From positions 185,551-249,550 of the forward strand of contig NZ_BDJK01000055.1 of assembly GCF_001950255.1 (NCBI RefSeq): a stretch of 64,000 nucleotides of DNA. Reading direction: 5' to 3'. This document shows positions 1 to 7,047 of this stretch, piece after piece. Below the pieces are notes generated by a model. That model did no database searches and was not told the DNA's origin. It saw nothing but the letters and a program-made list of their open reading frames with translations. The position numbers and the translations under genes are program-made. Numbering within the stretch: the first letter of the stretch is position 1; each line of letters opens with the position of its first letter. Source of the DNA: Carboxydothermus pertinax (lineage in GTDB: Bacteria > Bacillota > Z-2901 > Carboxydothermales > Carboxydothermaceae).

Positions 1-1
1 C

Positions 2-701
2 GAAGTAGTATTAATCGCCAACTCCGCTCAGGGGAGGGACTTTGCCCCGAGAGCAGCCCAGCGGGTAAGAGCCGGGCAGGTAAGCGACCTCACCGGTTAC
101 GAGGACGGTTTATTTATCCGGCCCATCTATGCCGGCAAAGCCTATACCAAAGTTGGAGCCCACAAGCTATCCTTTGTTTGTAACCGTCCGCCCCAACGTC
201 TTTCCGGTAGCCGAGAAAACCGGCGGGCAAGCTGCAATTGAAGAAGTAGCGGTTAGCTTTACTCCGGAAGACTTAAAAGCCGTGGTAAAAGAAGTAGTCA
301 AGCAGGTATCGGGTCGTCCCGAATTAACCGAAGCGGACATTATAGTATCCGGCGGCCGGGGAATGAAAGGACCGGAGAACTTCAAGCTCTTAGAAGACCT
401 AGCGGACGTACTGGGGGCAGCGGTAGGAGCCTCCCGGGCAGCGGTAGACGCCGGCTGGCGGGAACACCGGTATCAGGTAGGCCAAACCGGTAAGACCGTA
501 TCTCCCAGCTTATATATAGCGGTAGGGATATCGGGAGCCATTCAGCACTTAGCCGGGATGGGCAGCTCCAAGGTCACAGTAGCCATCAACAAAGACCCGG
601 AAGCCAATATCTTTAAAGTTGCCGATTACGGCATTGTCGGGGATTTGTTTGAAATAGTTCCCCTTTTAACCGAAGAATTTAAAAAGCTTTTAAAATCTTA
701 A
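2..701 (+). pseudogene. etfA: Electron transfer flavoprotein alpha subunit, 5' end outside window, apparent frameshift
   Basis: EtfA carries FAD and passes electrons between acyl-CoA dehydrogenase-type enzymes and other carriers, as a dimer with EtfB. Bases 2 to about 155 encode the domain I/II junction ([12 protein letters not shown]) in one frame. From about 157 the FAD-binding domain continues one frame over ([44 protein letters not shown]) to a stop at 699-701. Removing one G at 155-156 would join the two parts as [16 protein letters not shown], which reads like normal EtfA. Without that, the first frame stops at 239-241. The gene is visibly richer in GC than the thiolase that follows. 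It is either a real frameshift or a sequence error. The family call is firm; whether the gene works is not. Confidence 0.85.
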
Positions 702-750
702 AAAAAATAACTAGAGAAAGGAAAGAGGAGATTAGTTTTATTTTGTCTCT

Positions 751-782
751 GGGGTGTAGCTTATAACTACACCCCCCTTTTT
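751..782 (+). terminator. Rho-independent terminator after etfA
   Basis: A perfect 9-bp stem (GGGGTGTAG with CTACACCCC, 7-nt loop) is followed by CC and five Ts. It separates etfA from the thiolase gene. Confidence 0.85.
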
Positions 783-820
783 CAATAAATATTCAACAAA
801 TATTGGTATAATTTATGCTT
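779..820 (+). promoter_or_regulatory. Promoter region of the thiolase gene, sigma-70 or sigma-54 reading
   Basis: A perfect TATAAT lies at 807-812, but no good -35 box sits 16-18 bp upstream; the closest is TTCAAT at 781-786 with a 20-bp spacer. The same bases also read as a sigma-54 promoter: GG at 805-806 and GC at 817-818 are exactly 10 nt apart (TTGGTATAATTTATGCTT). The sequence alone does not decide between the two. Confidence 0.45.
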
Positions 821-863
821 ATTGTAAATTAAAGCTTTAAATATTTTTTAAAGGAGGATTTCA

Positions 864-2045
864 ATGAACGAGGTAGTAATAGTAAGTGCTGTTAGAACTC
901 CTATTGGCAGTTTTTTGGGCAGCCTTGCCCAAACTCCGGCAGTTGAACTAGGAGCTCTTGTCATTAAGGAAAGTTTATCTCGTATTAACCTTGAACCTCA
1001 GCTAGTGGATGAAGTTATCATGGGAAATGTATTGCAAGCGGGTCTTGGTCAGAATCCTGCCCGTCAGGCGGCAATTAAGGCAGGGCTTCCTCGGGAAGTA
1101 CCATCCTTTACAGTAAATAAGGTTTGCGGTTCAGGATTAAAATCCGTTGGGCTTGCCTTTCAAGCAATTGCAACGGGAGATGCCGAAATAGTAGTTGCCG
1201 GCGGTATGGAAAATATGACATTAGCTCCCTATGTACTACCCAAGGCCAGAACGGGATACCGTATGGGCCATGACACTTTGATTGACTCAATGATTAAAGA
1301 TGGCTTATGGTGTGCTTTTACCGAGGTCCATATGGGTATTACAGCGGAAAATATTGCCGAGAAATACAATATAACCCGGGAAGAACAGGACAAATTTGCC
1401 TTGCAAAGTCAGGAAAGGGCTATAAAAGCTATTGATGAAGGAAAGTTTAAAGAGGAAATAGTTCCGGTTACAATTCCCCAGAAAAAAGGAGAACCTTTGG
1501 TATTTTCCACCGATGAATTTCCCAAGCGAGGTACAACCTTAGAAAAATTAGCCGCCCTAAAACCAGCCTTTAAAAAAGACGGTACCGTAACCGCCGGAAA
1601 TGCTTCTGGAATAAACGATGGTGCCGCAGCTGTTGTGGTTATGTCTGCCAAGAAAGCCCAAGAATTAAATCTTAAACCTCTTGCAATTATCCGGGGTTTT
1701 GGCTCGGCAGGGGTTGATCCTGCCTATATGGGGTTAGGTCCAATACCCGCCACTAAAAAAGCCTTGAAAAAAGCCAATTTATCCATAGCCGATTTAGGTC
1801 TAATAGAAGCTAATGAAGCTTTTGCCGCTCAAGCTTTAGCGGTGATTAAAGAATTGGAGTTAAATCCAGAAATAACCAATGTCAACGGTGGGGCAATTGC
1901 TTTAGGTCACCCCATTGGGGCTTCAGGGGCTCGAATACTAGTAACTTTGTTACATGAGATGCAAAAACGTAATATCAAGTATGGTTTAGCAACTTTATGT
2001 ATTGGTGGCGGTCAAGGTTTTGCTATGGTGGTAGAAAAAGTATAA
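864..2045 (+). CDS. thlA: Acetyl-CoA C-acetyltransferase (thiolase)
   Basis: This enzyme condenses two acetyl-CoA to acetoacetyl-CoA, or cleaves acetoacetyl-CoA in fatty-acid degradation. The 393-aa length is normal for the family. The nucleophile Cys88 lies in [10 protein letters not shown], His349 in [10 protein letters not shown] and the second active Cys379 in CIGGGQG, so the full catalytic set is present. A strong AAAGGAGG lies 6 nt before the ATG. It follows etfA but is separated from it by a terminator, and it ends in its own terminator, so it is probably transcribed alone. Proximity to an ETF gene fits butyrate or fatty acyl-CoA metabolism, but no dehydrogenase or hydratase is in view, so the direction of flux is open. 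Confidence 0.95.
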   Translation: MNEVVIVSAVRTPIGSFLGSLAQTPAVELGALVIKESLSRINLEPQLVDEVIMGNVLQAGLGQNPARQAAIKAGLPREVPSFTVNKVCGSGLKSVGLAFQAIATGDAEIVVAGGMENMTLAPYVLPKARTGYRMGHDTLIDSMIKDGLWCAFTEVHMGITAENIAEKYNITREEQDKFALQSQERAIKAIDEGKFKEEIVPVTIPQKKGEPLVFSTDEFPKRGTTLEKLAALKPAFKKDGTVTAGNASGINDGAAAVVVMSAKKAQELNLKPLAIIRGFGSAGVDPAYMGLGPIPATKKALKKANLSIADLGLIEANEAFAAQALAVIKELELNPEITNVNGGAIALGHPIGASGARILVTLLHEMQKRNIKYGLATLCIGGGQGFAMVVEKV

Positions 2046-2069
2046 AAGCCGGAAAATCCGGCTTTTTTT
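2044..2069 (+). terminator. Rho-independent terminator after thiolase
   Basis: A 10-bp stem (AAAAGCCGGA with TCCGGCTTTT) closes on an AAA loop and runs into a T tract. It starts inside the thiolase stop codon. Confidence 0.9.
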
Positions 2070-2118
2070 CTTGGGTTTTAAGTGGTAAAATTTTGTGTAA
2101 AGAAAAGGGGGAATAAAT

Positions 2119-2556
2119 ATTTATCTGGTTAGTGCTTGTTTATTAGGACTAAACACCAAATATGATGGTACTAATAATTTAAACCAGAAGGTATTAAAGT
2201 TTTTAAACGATAAAGTTTTCATACCCTTTTGCCCGGAACAATTAGGAGGACTCCCAACGCCACGCTTACCAGCTGAGATTATTTCCTTTCCTGATTTTAA
2301 AGTAATAAATATTAACGGTGAAGACGTAACTGAAAATTTTTTACGTGGAGCCAAAGAAACATTAAAAATTGCTCGTTTTTATGAAAAGAACATCTCCGGC
2401 ATAATTCTTAAGGAAAAAAGCCCTTCTTGCGGAGTAAAATACATATATGACGGAAGTTTTCAAAAAAAATTAATTCCTGGAATGGGAGTTACTGCGTATT
2501 TTCTTTTTAAGCATGGTTTTAAACTTTTAACTGAAGTTAGTTTAGGGAGGGAGTAG
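2119..2556 (+). CDS. DUF523 family protein, probable ATT start
   Basis: This is an open frame of 145 codons with no ATG, GTG or TTG at its 5' end. The translation has DUF523 hallmarks: LVSACLLGLN at the very N-terminus, PEQLGGLPTPR, LKEKSPSCG near residue 100 and GMGVTAYFLF near the C-terminus. An in-frame stop at 2098-2100 limits the start to ATA 2113, ATT 2119 or CTG 2125. AAAGGGGG at 2104-2111 is 7 nt before ATT, the best spacing, and family members begin 2-3 residues before LVSAC. The position where family members usually have NCRYDG reads NTKYDG here. The stop is 1 nt before the next GTG start, so the two genes are probably co-translated. The function of the family is not established. 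Confidence 0.82.
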   Translation: MYLVSACLLGLNTKYDGTNNLNQKVLKFLNDKVFIPFCPEQLGGLPTPRLPAEIISFPDFKVININGEDVTENFLRGAKETLKIARFYEKNISGIILKEKSPSCGVKYIYDGSFQKKLIPGMGVTAYFLFKHGFKLLTEVSLGRE

Positions 2557-2557
2557 G

Positions 2558-3436
2558 GTGGAAATTTATCTTGGTGATATTTTTCGACCACCAAGTGAAG
2601 CTTATAGTATCATTTTACAAGTAACCACCGGATGCAGTTATAATAAGTGTACTTTTTGTGGAATGTATAAAGATAAAAAGTTTTCTGTCCGGCCAATAAA
2701 AGAAATAAAAGAAATTATAGCTTTTTTTAAAAGAAAATATCCTTTTGTGGAAAAAGTTTTTTTGGCTGATGGCGATGCTTTAAGCGCTCCTACCGATTAC
2801 TTACTGGAAGTGTTGGATGTTTTAAAAAATACTTTTCCCCGCTTAAAAAAAGTCAGTAGTTATGCAGGCCCTAAATCTCTTTTAAATAAAAAGGATGAGG
2901 AACTAAAACTACTGCATGACCATGGTTTAAACCTTTTGTACTTAGGTCTTGAAAGTGGTTCCGACATAATTTTAAAAAATGTCCAAAAAGGTTTTACAGC
3001 TAACGAAATAATAACAGCCTGTCATAAAGCTAAATCGGCGAATTTTGAACTTTCTTTAACGGTAATTTCCGGATTAGGTGGTAGGGAACATTGGGAAGAA
3101 CACGCTATTGCCTCAGCTGAAGTAGTATCAAAAATAAATCCGCATTTTTTAGCTACTTTAACATTAATGCTCGTTCCTGGGACTAAATTAGCCAAAGAAG
3201 TGCAAGAAAACCGTTTTCAAATGCCATCCGCTAAAGAAATTTTAAAAGAATTAAGAATGTTTCTTTATAATTTAAACTTAACAAACACTGTTTTTCGCAG
3301 CAATCACGCTTCCAATTATTTAATTTTAAAAGGTACTTTAAATCAGGACCGGGAAAAACTAATTAAAATTCTTGATGATGTCATAAATAATGAAGGAGTT
3401 TTCTATTTACGGCCAGAATACTTAAGAAGACTTTAA
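2558..3436 (+). CDS. Radical SAM protein (COG1032-like)
   Basis: The 292-aa protein carries the SAM/[4Fe-4S] cluster motif GCSYNKCTFC with Cys26, Cys31 and Cys34. The spacing is C-x4-C-x2-C rather than the usual C-x3-C-x2-C, which I believe is normal for one COG1032 branch. Further features are a gly-rich segment LADGDALSAP near residue 70 and LGLESGSD near 138, typical of the Elp3/MiaB/NifB radical SAM fold. There is no TRAM, B12-binding or extra ferredoxin domain. GTG is the start, with GGGAGG overlapping the end of the DUF523 gene. The substrate cannot be told from sequence or neighbours. Confidence 0.85.
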   Translation: MEIYLGDIFRPPSEAYSIILQVTTGCSYNKCTFCGMYKDKKFSVRPIKEIKEIIAFFKRKYPFVEKVFLADGDALSAPTDYLLEVLDVLKNTFPRLKKVSSYAGPKSLLNKKDEELKLLHDHGLNLLYLGLESGSDIILKNVQKGFTANEIITACHKAKSANFELSLTVISGLGGREHWEEHAIASAEVVSKINPHFLATLTLMLVPGTKLAKEVQENRFQMPSAKEILKELRMFLYNLNLTNTVFRSNHASNYLILKGTLNQDREKLIKILDDVINNEGVFYLRPEYLRRL

Positions 3437-3449
3437 AAGGAGAAGACAA

Positions 3450-4088
3450 ATGTTTAAAGGAATATTTTTTGACTTAGATGGCACTTTATTGGATACTTTT
3501 GAGTTAATCTATCAATCCTTTCGCTATGTTTACAAAAATTTTCTTAATAAAGAGATTTCTAAAGAAGATATTTATCCTCATTTTGGTAAACCACTCATTT
3601 ATTCTTTCGGAAACTTGGATCCGAAAACAATTGACCAATTAATTGCTGCTTATCGCGAATTTAATTTACTGCATCACGATAAAATGATTAAACCTTTTCC
3701 TGAGGCCATTGACACGTTAAAATCTTTAAAGCAAAATAACAAAAAACTAGCCATAATTACCTCCAAGTTAAAAGACACAGCAATTAGAGGCCTTAAATTA
3801 TTTGATTTAGAGCAGTATTTTGATTTAATTATTGCTATGGAAGATACCGAAAAACATAAGCCGGACCCAGCACCGGTAAAACTTGCTTTAGATTTTTTTA
3901 AACTTAGCCCTAATGAATGTTTAATGGTTGGAGATAGCCCGCACGACATGTTAAGCGCAAAAGGAGCAGGAGTAAAAACAGTAGCTGTAAAATGGAGTGT
4001 GCTCCCGTGGGAAGACCTTTTAAAGACCAAGCCCGATTACATTATTAATTCCTTTAATGATTTACTTAAAATTACTGAGGTGGATTAG
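3450..4088 (+). CDS. ppaX: HAD-family phosphatase, PpaX-like pyrophosphatase
   Basis: This HAD-superfamily hydrolase (212 aa) has all catalytic motifs: DLDGT with Asp8 and Asp10, Thr104/Ser105 in ITSK, Lys137 in HKPDP and GDSPHD at 161-166. The stretches around YREFN, HHDKMIKPFP and LVGD-type motifs resemble PpaX, the pyrophosphatase that clears PPi from HPr(Ser-P) dephosphorylation in Firmicutes. A phosphoglycolate phosphatase (Gph) cannot be excluded. An AAAGGAG ribosome site precedes the ATG. It lies 13 nt after the radical SAM gene and 2 nt before the next start, so it is in one operon with both. Confidence 0.8.
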   Translation: MFKGIFFDLDGTLLDTFELIYQSFRYVYKNFLNKEISKEDIYPHFGKPLIYSFGNLDPKTIDQLIAAYREFNLLHHDKMIKPFPEAIDTLKSLKQNNKKLAIITSKLKDTAIRGLKLFDLEQYFDLIIAMEDTEKHKPDPAPVKLALDFFKLSPNECLMVGDSPHDMLSAKGAGVKTVAVKWSVLPWEDLLKTKPDYIINSFNDLLKITEVD

Positions 4089-4090
4089 TC

Positions 4091-5812
4091 GTGGCTATCA
4101 ATCCGATAAATTATTTAAGCCTTTTAAACATCATTGACTCCATTCACAATGCAATTGTTGCCGTTGACCAAGATGGTATAATATTTATTTTTAATAAAGC
4201 TAGCGAAAGGGTTTTTAATTATCCTGCCCGGGAAGCAATTGGCAAAAATATAAATGAAGTCTTGCCTTTTAGTGGTTTACATAAAGTAATTAAAACCGGC
4301 GAATCACATATTGGAAGGAAATTTAAAATTGGCGACAATCTATATGTCGTTAATCGAACACCCTTATACTATAATGGTCAAATTATCGGTGCAATAGGAG
4401 TTGCCCAAGAGATAAATGAACTTAAAAATATTGCCGATGAGTTAGAAAATGTTTTAGCCCTTAAACAAACTTTAGAAACAATCCTAGAAGCAGGCCAGGA
4501 AGGTTATATGGTTTTAGACTTAGAAAGGCAGGTTACTCATGCCAATAAAGCAATAGCCGATCTTTTTGGTTTAAAAATAAGTGACATTTTAAATACGCCA
4601 ATAGAGTCAATTACCAAAAATCCTTTTTTTTGCGAAATACCGGAAGCAGTTAATGATATCAAAACCGAAGTAATTGAAATCAATGGGCGTCAAGTAGTAG
4701 CTTTTAAATATCCCATTGTTAAAGATTACAAACTTTTAGGTGGAGTTATAAAGGTTATTTTCCAGGATGTTAGTGACCTCTTAACGTTGGCCGAAAAAAT
4801 AAACCAGCTAAACTCTGAATTATCTTATTATAAAAATGAGTTAACAAAATACACTACCCAGCAATTTACCGAACGTAAAATAATCGGCAATCACCCTTCA
4901 ATCATACGTTTAAAAGAAATTATTAAAAAGATTGCTCCTTATAATACCACAGTGTTAATCCGGGGAGAAAGCGGTACTGGAAAAGAATTGGTAGCTCATG
5001 CTTTACATGTAGAAAGCGGAAGACCAGGAAGTTTTATTAAAGTTAATTGTGCTGCTATCCCAGAAAATCTCCTTGAAGCAGAATTATTCGGCTATGTGGA
5101 AGGAGCTTTTACAGGGGCAAAAAAAGGTGGACAGATAGGAAAATTTGAGTTAGCCCACAACGGTACAATATTTTTAGATGAAATCGGCGATATGCCCCTG
5201 GCGATGCAAGCTAAACTTTTAAGGGTTTTACAGGAAAAAGAAGTGGAGAGGCTCGGAGACAATAAAACCCGGAAAATTAATGTTCGGGTTATTGCAGCCA
5301 CCAATCAGGATTTAGAGGAATTAATAAAACAAAAAAAATTTCGCGAAGACCTCTATTACCGCTTAAATGTAGTTTCTTTATATGTACCAGCACTTAGGGA
5401 AAGAATAGAAGACTTACCCCTTTTAATAAAACATTTTATTGATAAATTCAACCGTGAATATCGAACTAAAGTAACAACTATTTCTCCGGAAGTTATGGAT
5501 ATTTTTATGAAATATTCCTGGCCAGGGAATATTCGTGAACTTGAAAATGTTTTAGAAAGATGCTTTAATTTAGTTGAAGGAAAAGTAATTGCAAAGAAAT
5601 ATCTACCGCCTTATTTACTGGCTAATGAGCTTGGGGAGGGAGAGGTATCCCTTGGGCAAAGCCTTCCAGAATTAATAGAAGCTTATGAAAAAGAGTTAAT
5701 TATGGCAGCGTTAGCAAAAACTAAAGGAAACAAATCAAAAGCAGCCAATCTTTTAGGAATTTCACGACAATGGCTTCACCGAAGGTTAAAGTATTTTAAT
5801 CTTCATTTTTAA
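4091..5812 (+). CDS. Sigma-54-dependent transcriptional activator with two PAS domains
   Basis: The protein has 573 aa. N-terminal PAS at about 12-110 is followed by a second PAS at about 125-235 and a short coiled coil. The AAA+ sigma-54 activation domain follows, with Walker A GESGTGKE at 292-299, the sigma-54 contact loop GAFTGA at 338-343 and DEIGD at 363-367. The C-terminus is a Fis-type helix-turn-helix (NKSKAANLLGISRQ). There is no receiver domain, so input is probably a small ligand or redox state sensed by the PAS domains. The start is GTG with GAGGTGG upstream, 2 nt after ppaX. Its target is unknown; the nearest possible sigma-54 promoter I saw is before the thiolase gene. Confidence 0.92.
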   Translation: MAINPINYLSLLNIIDSIHNAIVAVDQDGIIFIFNKASERVFNYPAREAIGKNINEVLPFSGLHKVIKTGESHIGRKFKIGDNLYVVNRTPLYYNGQIIGAIGVAQEINELKNIADELENVLALKQTLETILEAGQEGYMVLDLERQVTHANKAIADLFGLKISDILNTPIESITKNPFFCEIPEAVNDIKTEVIEINGRQVVAFKYPIVKDYKLLGGVIKVIFQDVSDLLTLAEKINQLNSELSYYKNELTKYTTQQFTERKIIGNHPSIIRLKEIIKKIAPYNTTVLIRGESGTGKELVAHALHVESGRPGSFIKVNCAAIPENLLEAELFGYVEGAFTGAKKGGQIGKFELAHNGTIFLDEIGDMPLAMQAKLLRVLQEKEVERLGDNKTRKINVRVIAATNQDLEELIKQKKFREDLYYRLNVVSLYVPALRERIEDLPLLIKHFIDKFNREYRTKVTTISPEVMDIFMKYSWPGNIRELENVLERCFNLVEGKVIAKKYLPPYLLANELGEGEVSLGQSLPELIEAYEKELIMAALAKTKGNKSKAANLLGISRQWLHRRLKYFNLHF

Positions 5813-5844
5813 AGTAATATTACCTTAAAGAAAGGGCGTAGCAC

Positions 5845-6405
5845 ATGATAGAAGGAGTAGAAAACGAAAACTCAAAGAGATTTTCCTGGAAAAATGAAAT
5901 AAAAGAATTTATTTCCGCAGCTATTTGGGCTGTAATCTTGGCTTTCATTATAAAAACTTTTATTTTCCAATTAACCGTAGTTCCTAGCGGGTCAATGATA
6001 CCAACGATTTTACCCAATGATCGGGTTGTGGTATTAAAATTTTGGTATAAAATAAATCCATTAGAACGGGGGCAAATAGTGGTTTTTGATCCTCCTATTG
6101 ATTCCAGTTACCCCTTTATAAAGCGGGTAATTGGTCTTCCCGGTGACACTGTTGAAATAAAAAATAATTCGGTTTATATAAACGGTAAACCCCTTAAAGA
6201 AACATATCTTCCCAAATATACAAAAACAGTGCCCCATGAAAAGGGTACCTTATTTAAAGTTCCAAAAGACTCTATTTTTGTTATGGGAGACAATCGACAG
6301 GGAAGTTATGATAGCCGCGATTGGGGCTTTGTTCCTTTAAAAAATATTAAAGGCCGAGCAGTCTTAACTTATTGGCCGCTAAATCGGGTGAAAGTATTAA
6401 GATAA
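5845..6405 (+). CDS. lepB: Signal peptidase I
   Basis: This membrane serine protease cleaves signal peptides from secreted proteins. The 186-aa protein has one N-terminal membrane segment at about 23-45, then the catalytic Ser50 in VPSGSM, the general base Lys93 in FIKRVIGLPGD, and the conserved box MGDNRQGSYDSRDWG near the C-terminus. Size and single transmembrane anchor match Gram-positive SipS-type enzymes. The ATG is preceded by AAAGAAAGGG. The gene lies 32 nt after the sigma-54 activator, so it may share that transcript, and it ends in a strong terminator. Confidence 0.95.
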   Translation: MIEGVENENSKRFSWKNEIKEFISAAIWAVILAFIIKTFIFQLTVVPSGSMIPTILPNDRVVVLKFWYKINPLERGQIVVFDPPIDSSYPFIKRVIGLPGDTVEIKNNSVYINGKPLKETYLPKYTKTVPHEKGTLFKVPKDSIFVMGDNRQGSYDSRDWGFVPLKNIKGRAVLTYWPLNRVKVLR

Positions 6406-6430
6406 CCGGATCCTCCCGGTTATCTTTTTT
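6400..6430 (+). terminator. Rho-independent terminator after lepB
   Basis: A 10-bp stem (AGATAACCGG with CCGGTTATCT) has a 6-nt loop and a following T tract. It overlaps the lepB stop codon. Confidence 0.9.
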
Positions 6431-6477
6431 ATTTATTAGTTTACATAATACTTATTATAGGAAGTTATTTTTAAAAA

Positions 6478-6502
6478 AGAAAAAAGGGACTCTTCGTGCC
6501 CT
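6478..6502 (-). terminator. Terminator of the CcmH-like gene
   Basis: On the minus strand a GGG/CCC-based hairpin with one bulge, directly after the CcmH-like stop codon, runs into a T tract (the A-rich stretch at 6476-6485 on the + strand). The stem is short, so this is a moderate call. Confidence 0.5.
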
Positions 6503-6973
6503 TTATAAATATTTTTTTAGTTCTTCTTCTACCTCGGAATAATTTACTGCTGTTTCATTTTCTTGCTTCTCATTAGAAGCTGGCAATTCTATCCTTTGTT
6601 TTTTCCTGAGAAAATAATTTACAAAAAGTCCTCCAGCTAAAATCCCAATTCCCGGCATCATCCAGGCTAAATAATTGAATCCTTTTGTTGGCGGAGCAGC
6701 AAGCCGTTCAAGTCCATCTCTTTTGACATAATAATCAAGAATTTCTTTTTCAGTTTTACCTTCATCAAGCATTTTTTTAACTTCATTCCTAATAGTTTCA
6801 GCTTGCTGACACTCACACTCATAGATTTTTTGTTTACCACAACCACATAAACAGACCATCTTGTTGGTAATTTCTTTAAAAAGGTTTACATCATAAGCAA
6901 AGGCTGTAGTGTTTACCACAATCACTAAGCTTAAAGCCAATATCACGCTGAAAAAATTTCTTCTTAAAAACAT
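6503..6973 (-). CDS. ccmH: CcmH/CycL-like cytochrome c maturation protein
   Basis: CcmH keeps apocytochrome c cysteines reduced for haem attachment outside the membrane. The 156-aa protein has a signal peptide (residues 1-27), a Cys-rich domain, and one membrane helix at about 102-125 with a short charged tail. The core KMVCLCGCGKQ plus QQAETIRNEV and EGKTEKEILDYYV matches the CcmH fold. The classical LRCxxC is replaced by Cys41, Cys43 and Cys45, with CEC at 53-55. It stands alone with its own promoter, about 15 kb from the main ccm operon. The family call is good; the redox chemistry may differ from E. coli CcmH. Confidence 0.8.
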   Translation of the reverse strand: MFLRRNFFSVILALSLVIVVNTTAFAYDVNLFKEITNKMVCLCGCGKQKIYECECQQAETIRNEVKKMLDEGKTEKEILDYYVKRDGLERLAAPPTKGFNYLAWMMPGIGILAGGLFVNYFLRKKQRIELPASNEKQENETAVNYSEVEEELKKYL

Positions 6974-6993
6974 TATTTCACCTCCTTAGATGG

Positions 6994-7024
6994 ATTATAC
7001 CACATTATGTAGTATATTTGGCAA
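6994..7024 (-). promoter_or_regulatory. Sigma-70-type promoter of the CcmH-like gene
   Basis: On the minus strand TTGCCA (7019-7024) and a perfect TATAAT (6994-6999) are separated by 19 bp. The -10 lies about 20 nt before the ATG, with AAGGAGGTG between. Confidence 0.6.
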
Positions 7025-7047
7025 AAAAAAAAACACCAACCCTTGCC

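Noticed and set aside
155-180. Programmed frameshift signal in etfA
   Set aside because: No slippery heptamer, pause codon or following stem was seen. A one-base insertion or sequence error is simpler.
167-385. Open frame on the minus strand inside etfA
   Set aside because: It is opposite a well-conserved FAD-binding domain, has no ribosome site and no recognisable motif. The same applies to many opposite-strand frames inside thlA, sdhA, ccmF, nuoL and nuoM.
5813-5830. Palindrome AAGTAATATTACCTT region between the activator and lepB as a terminator
   Set aside because: No GC stem and no T run. It is more likely chance AT symmetry.
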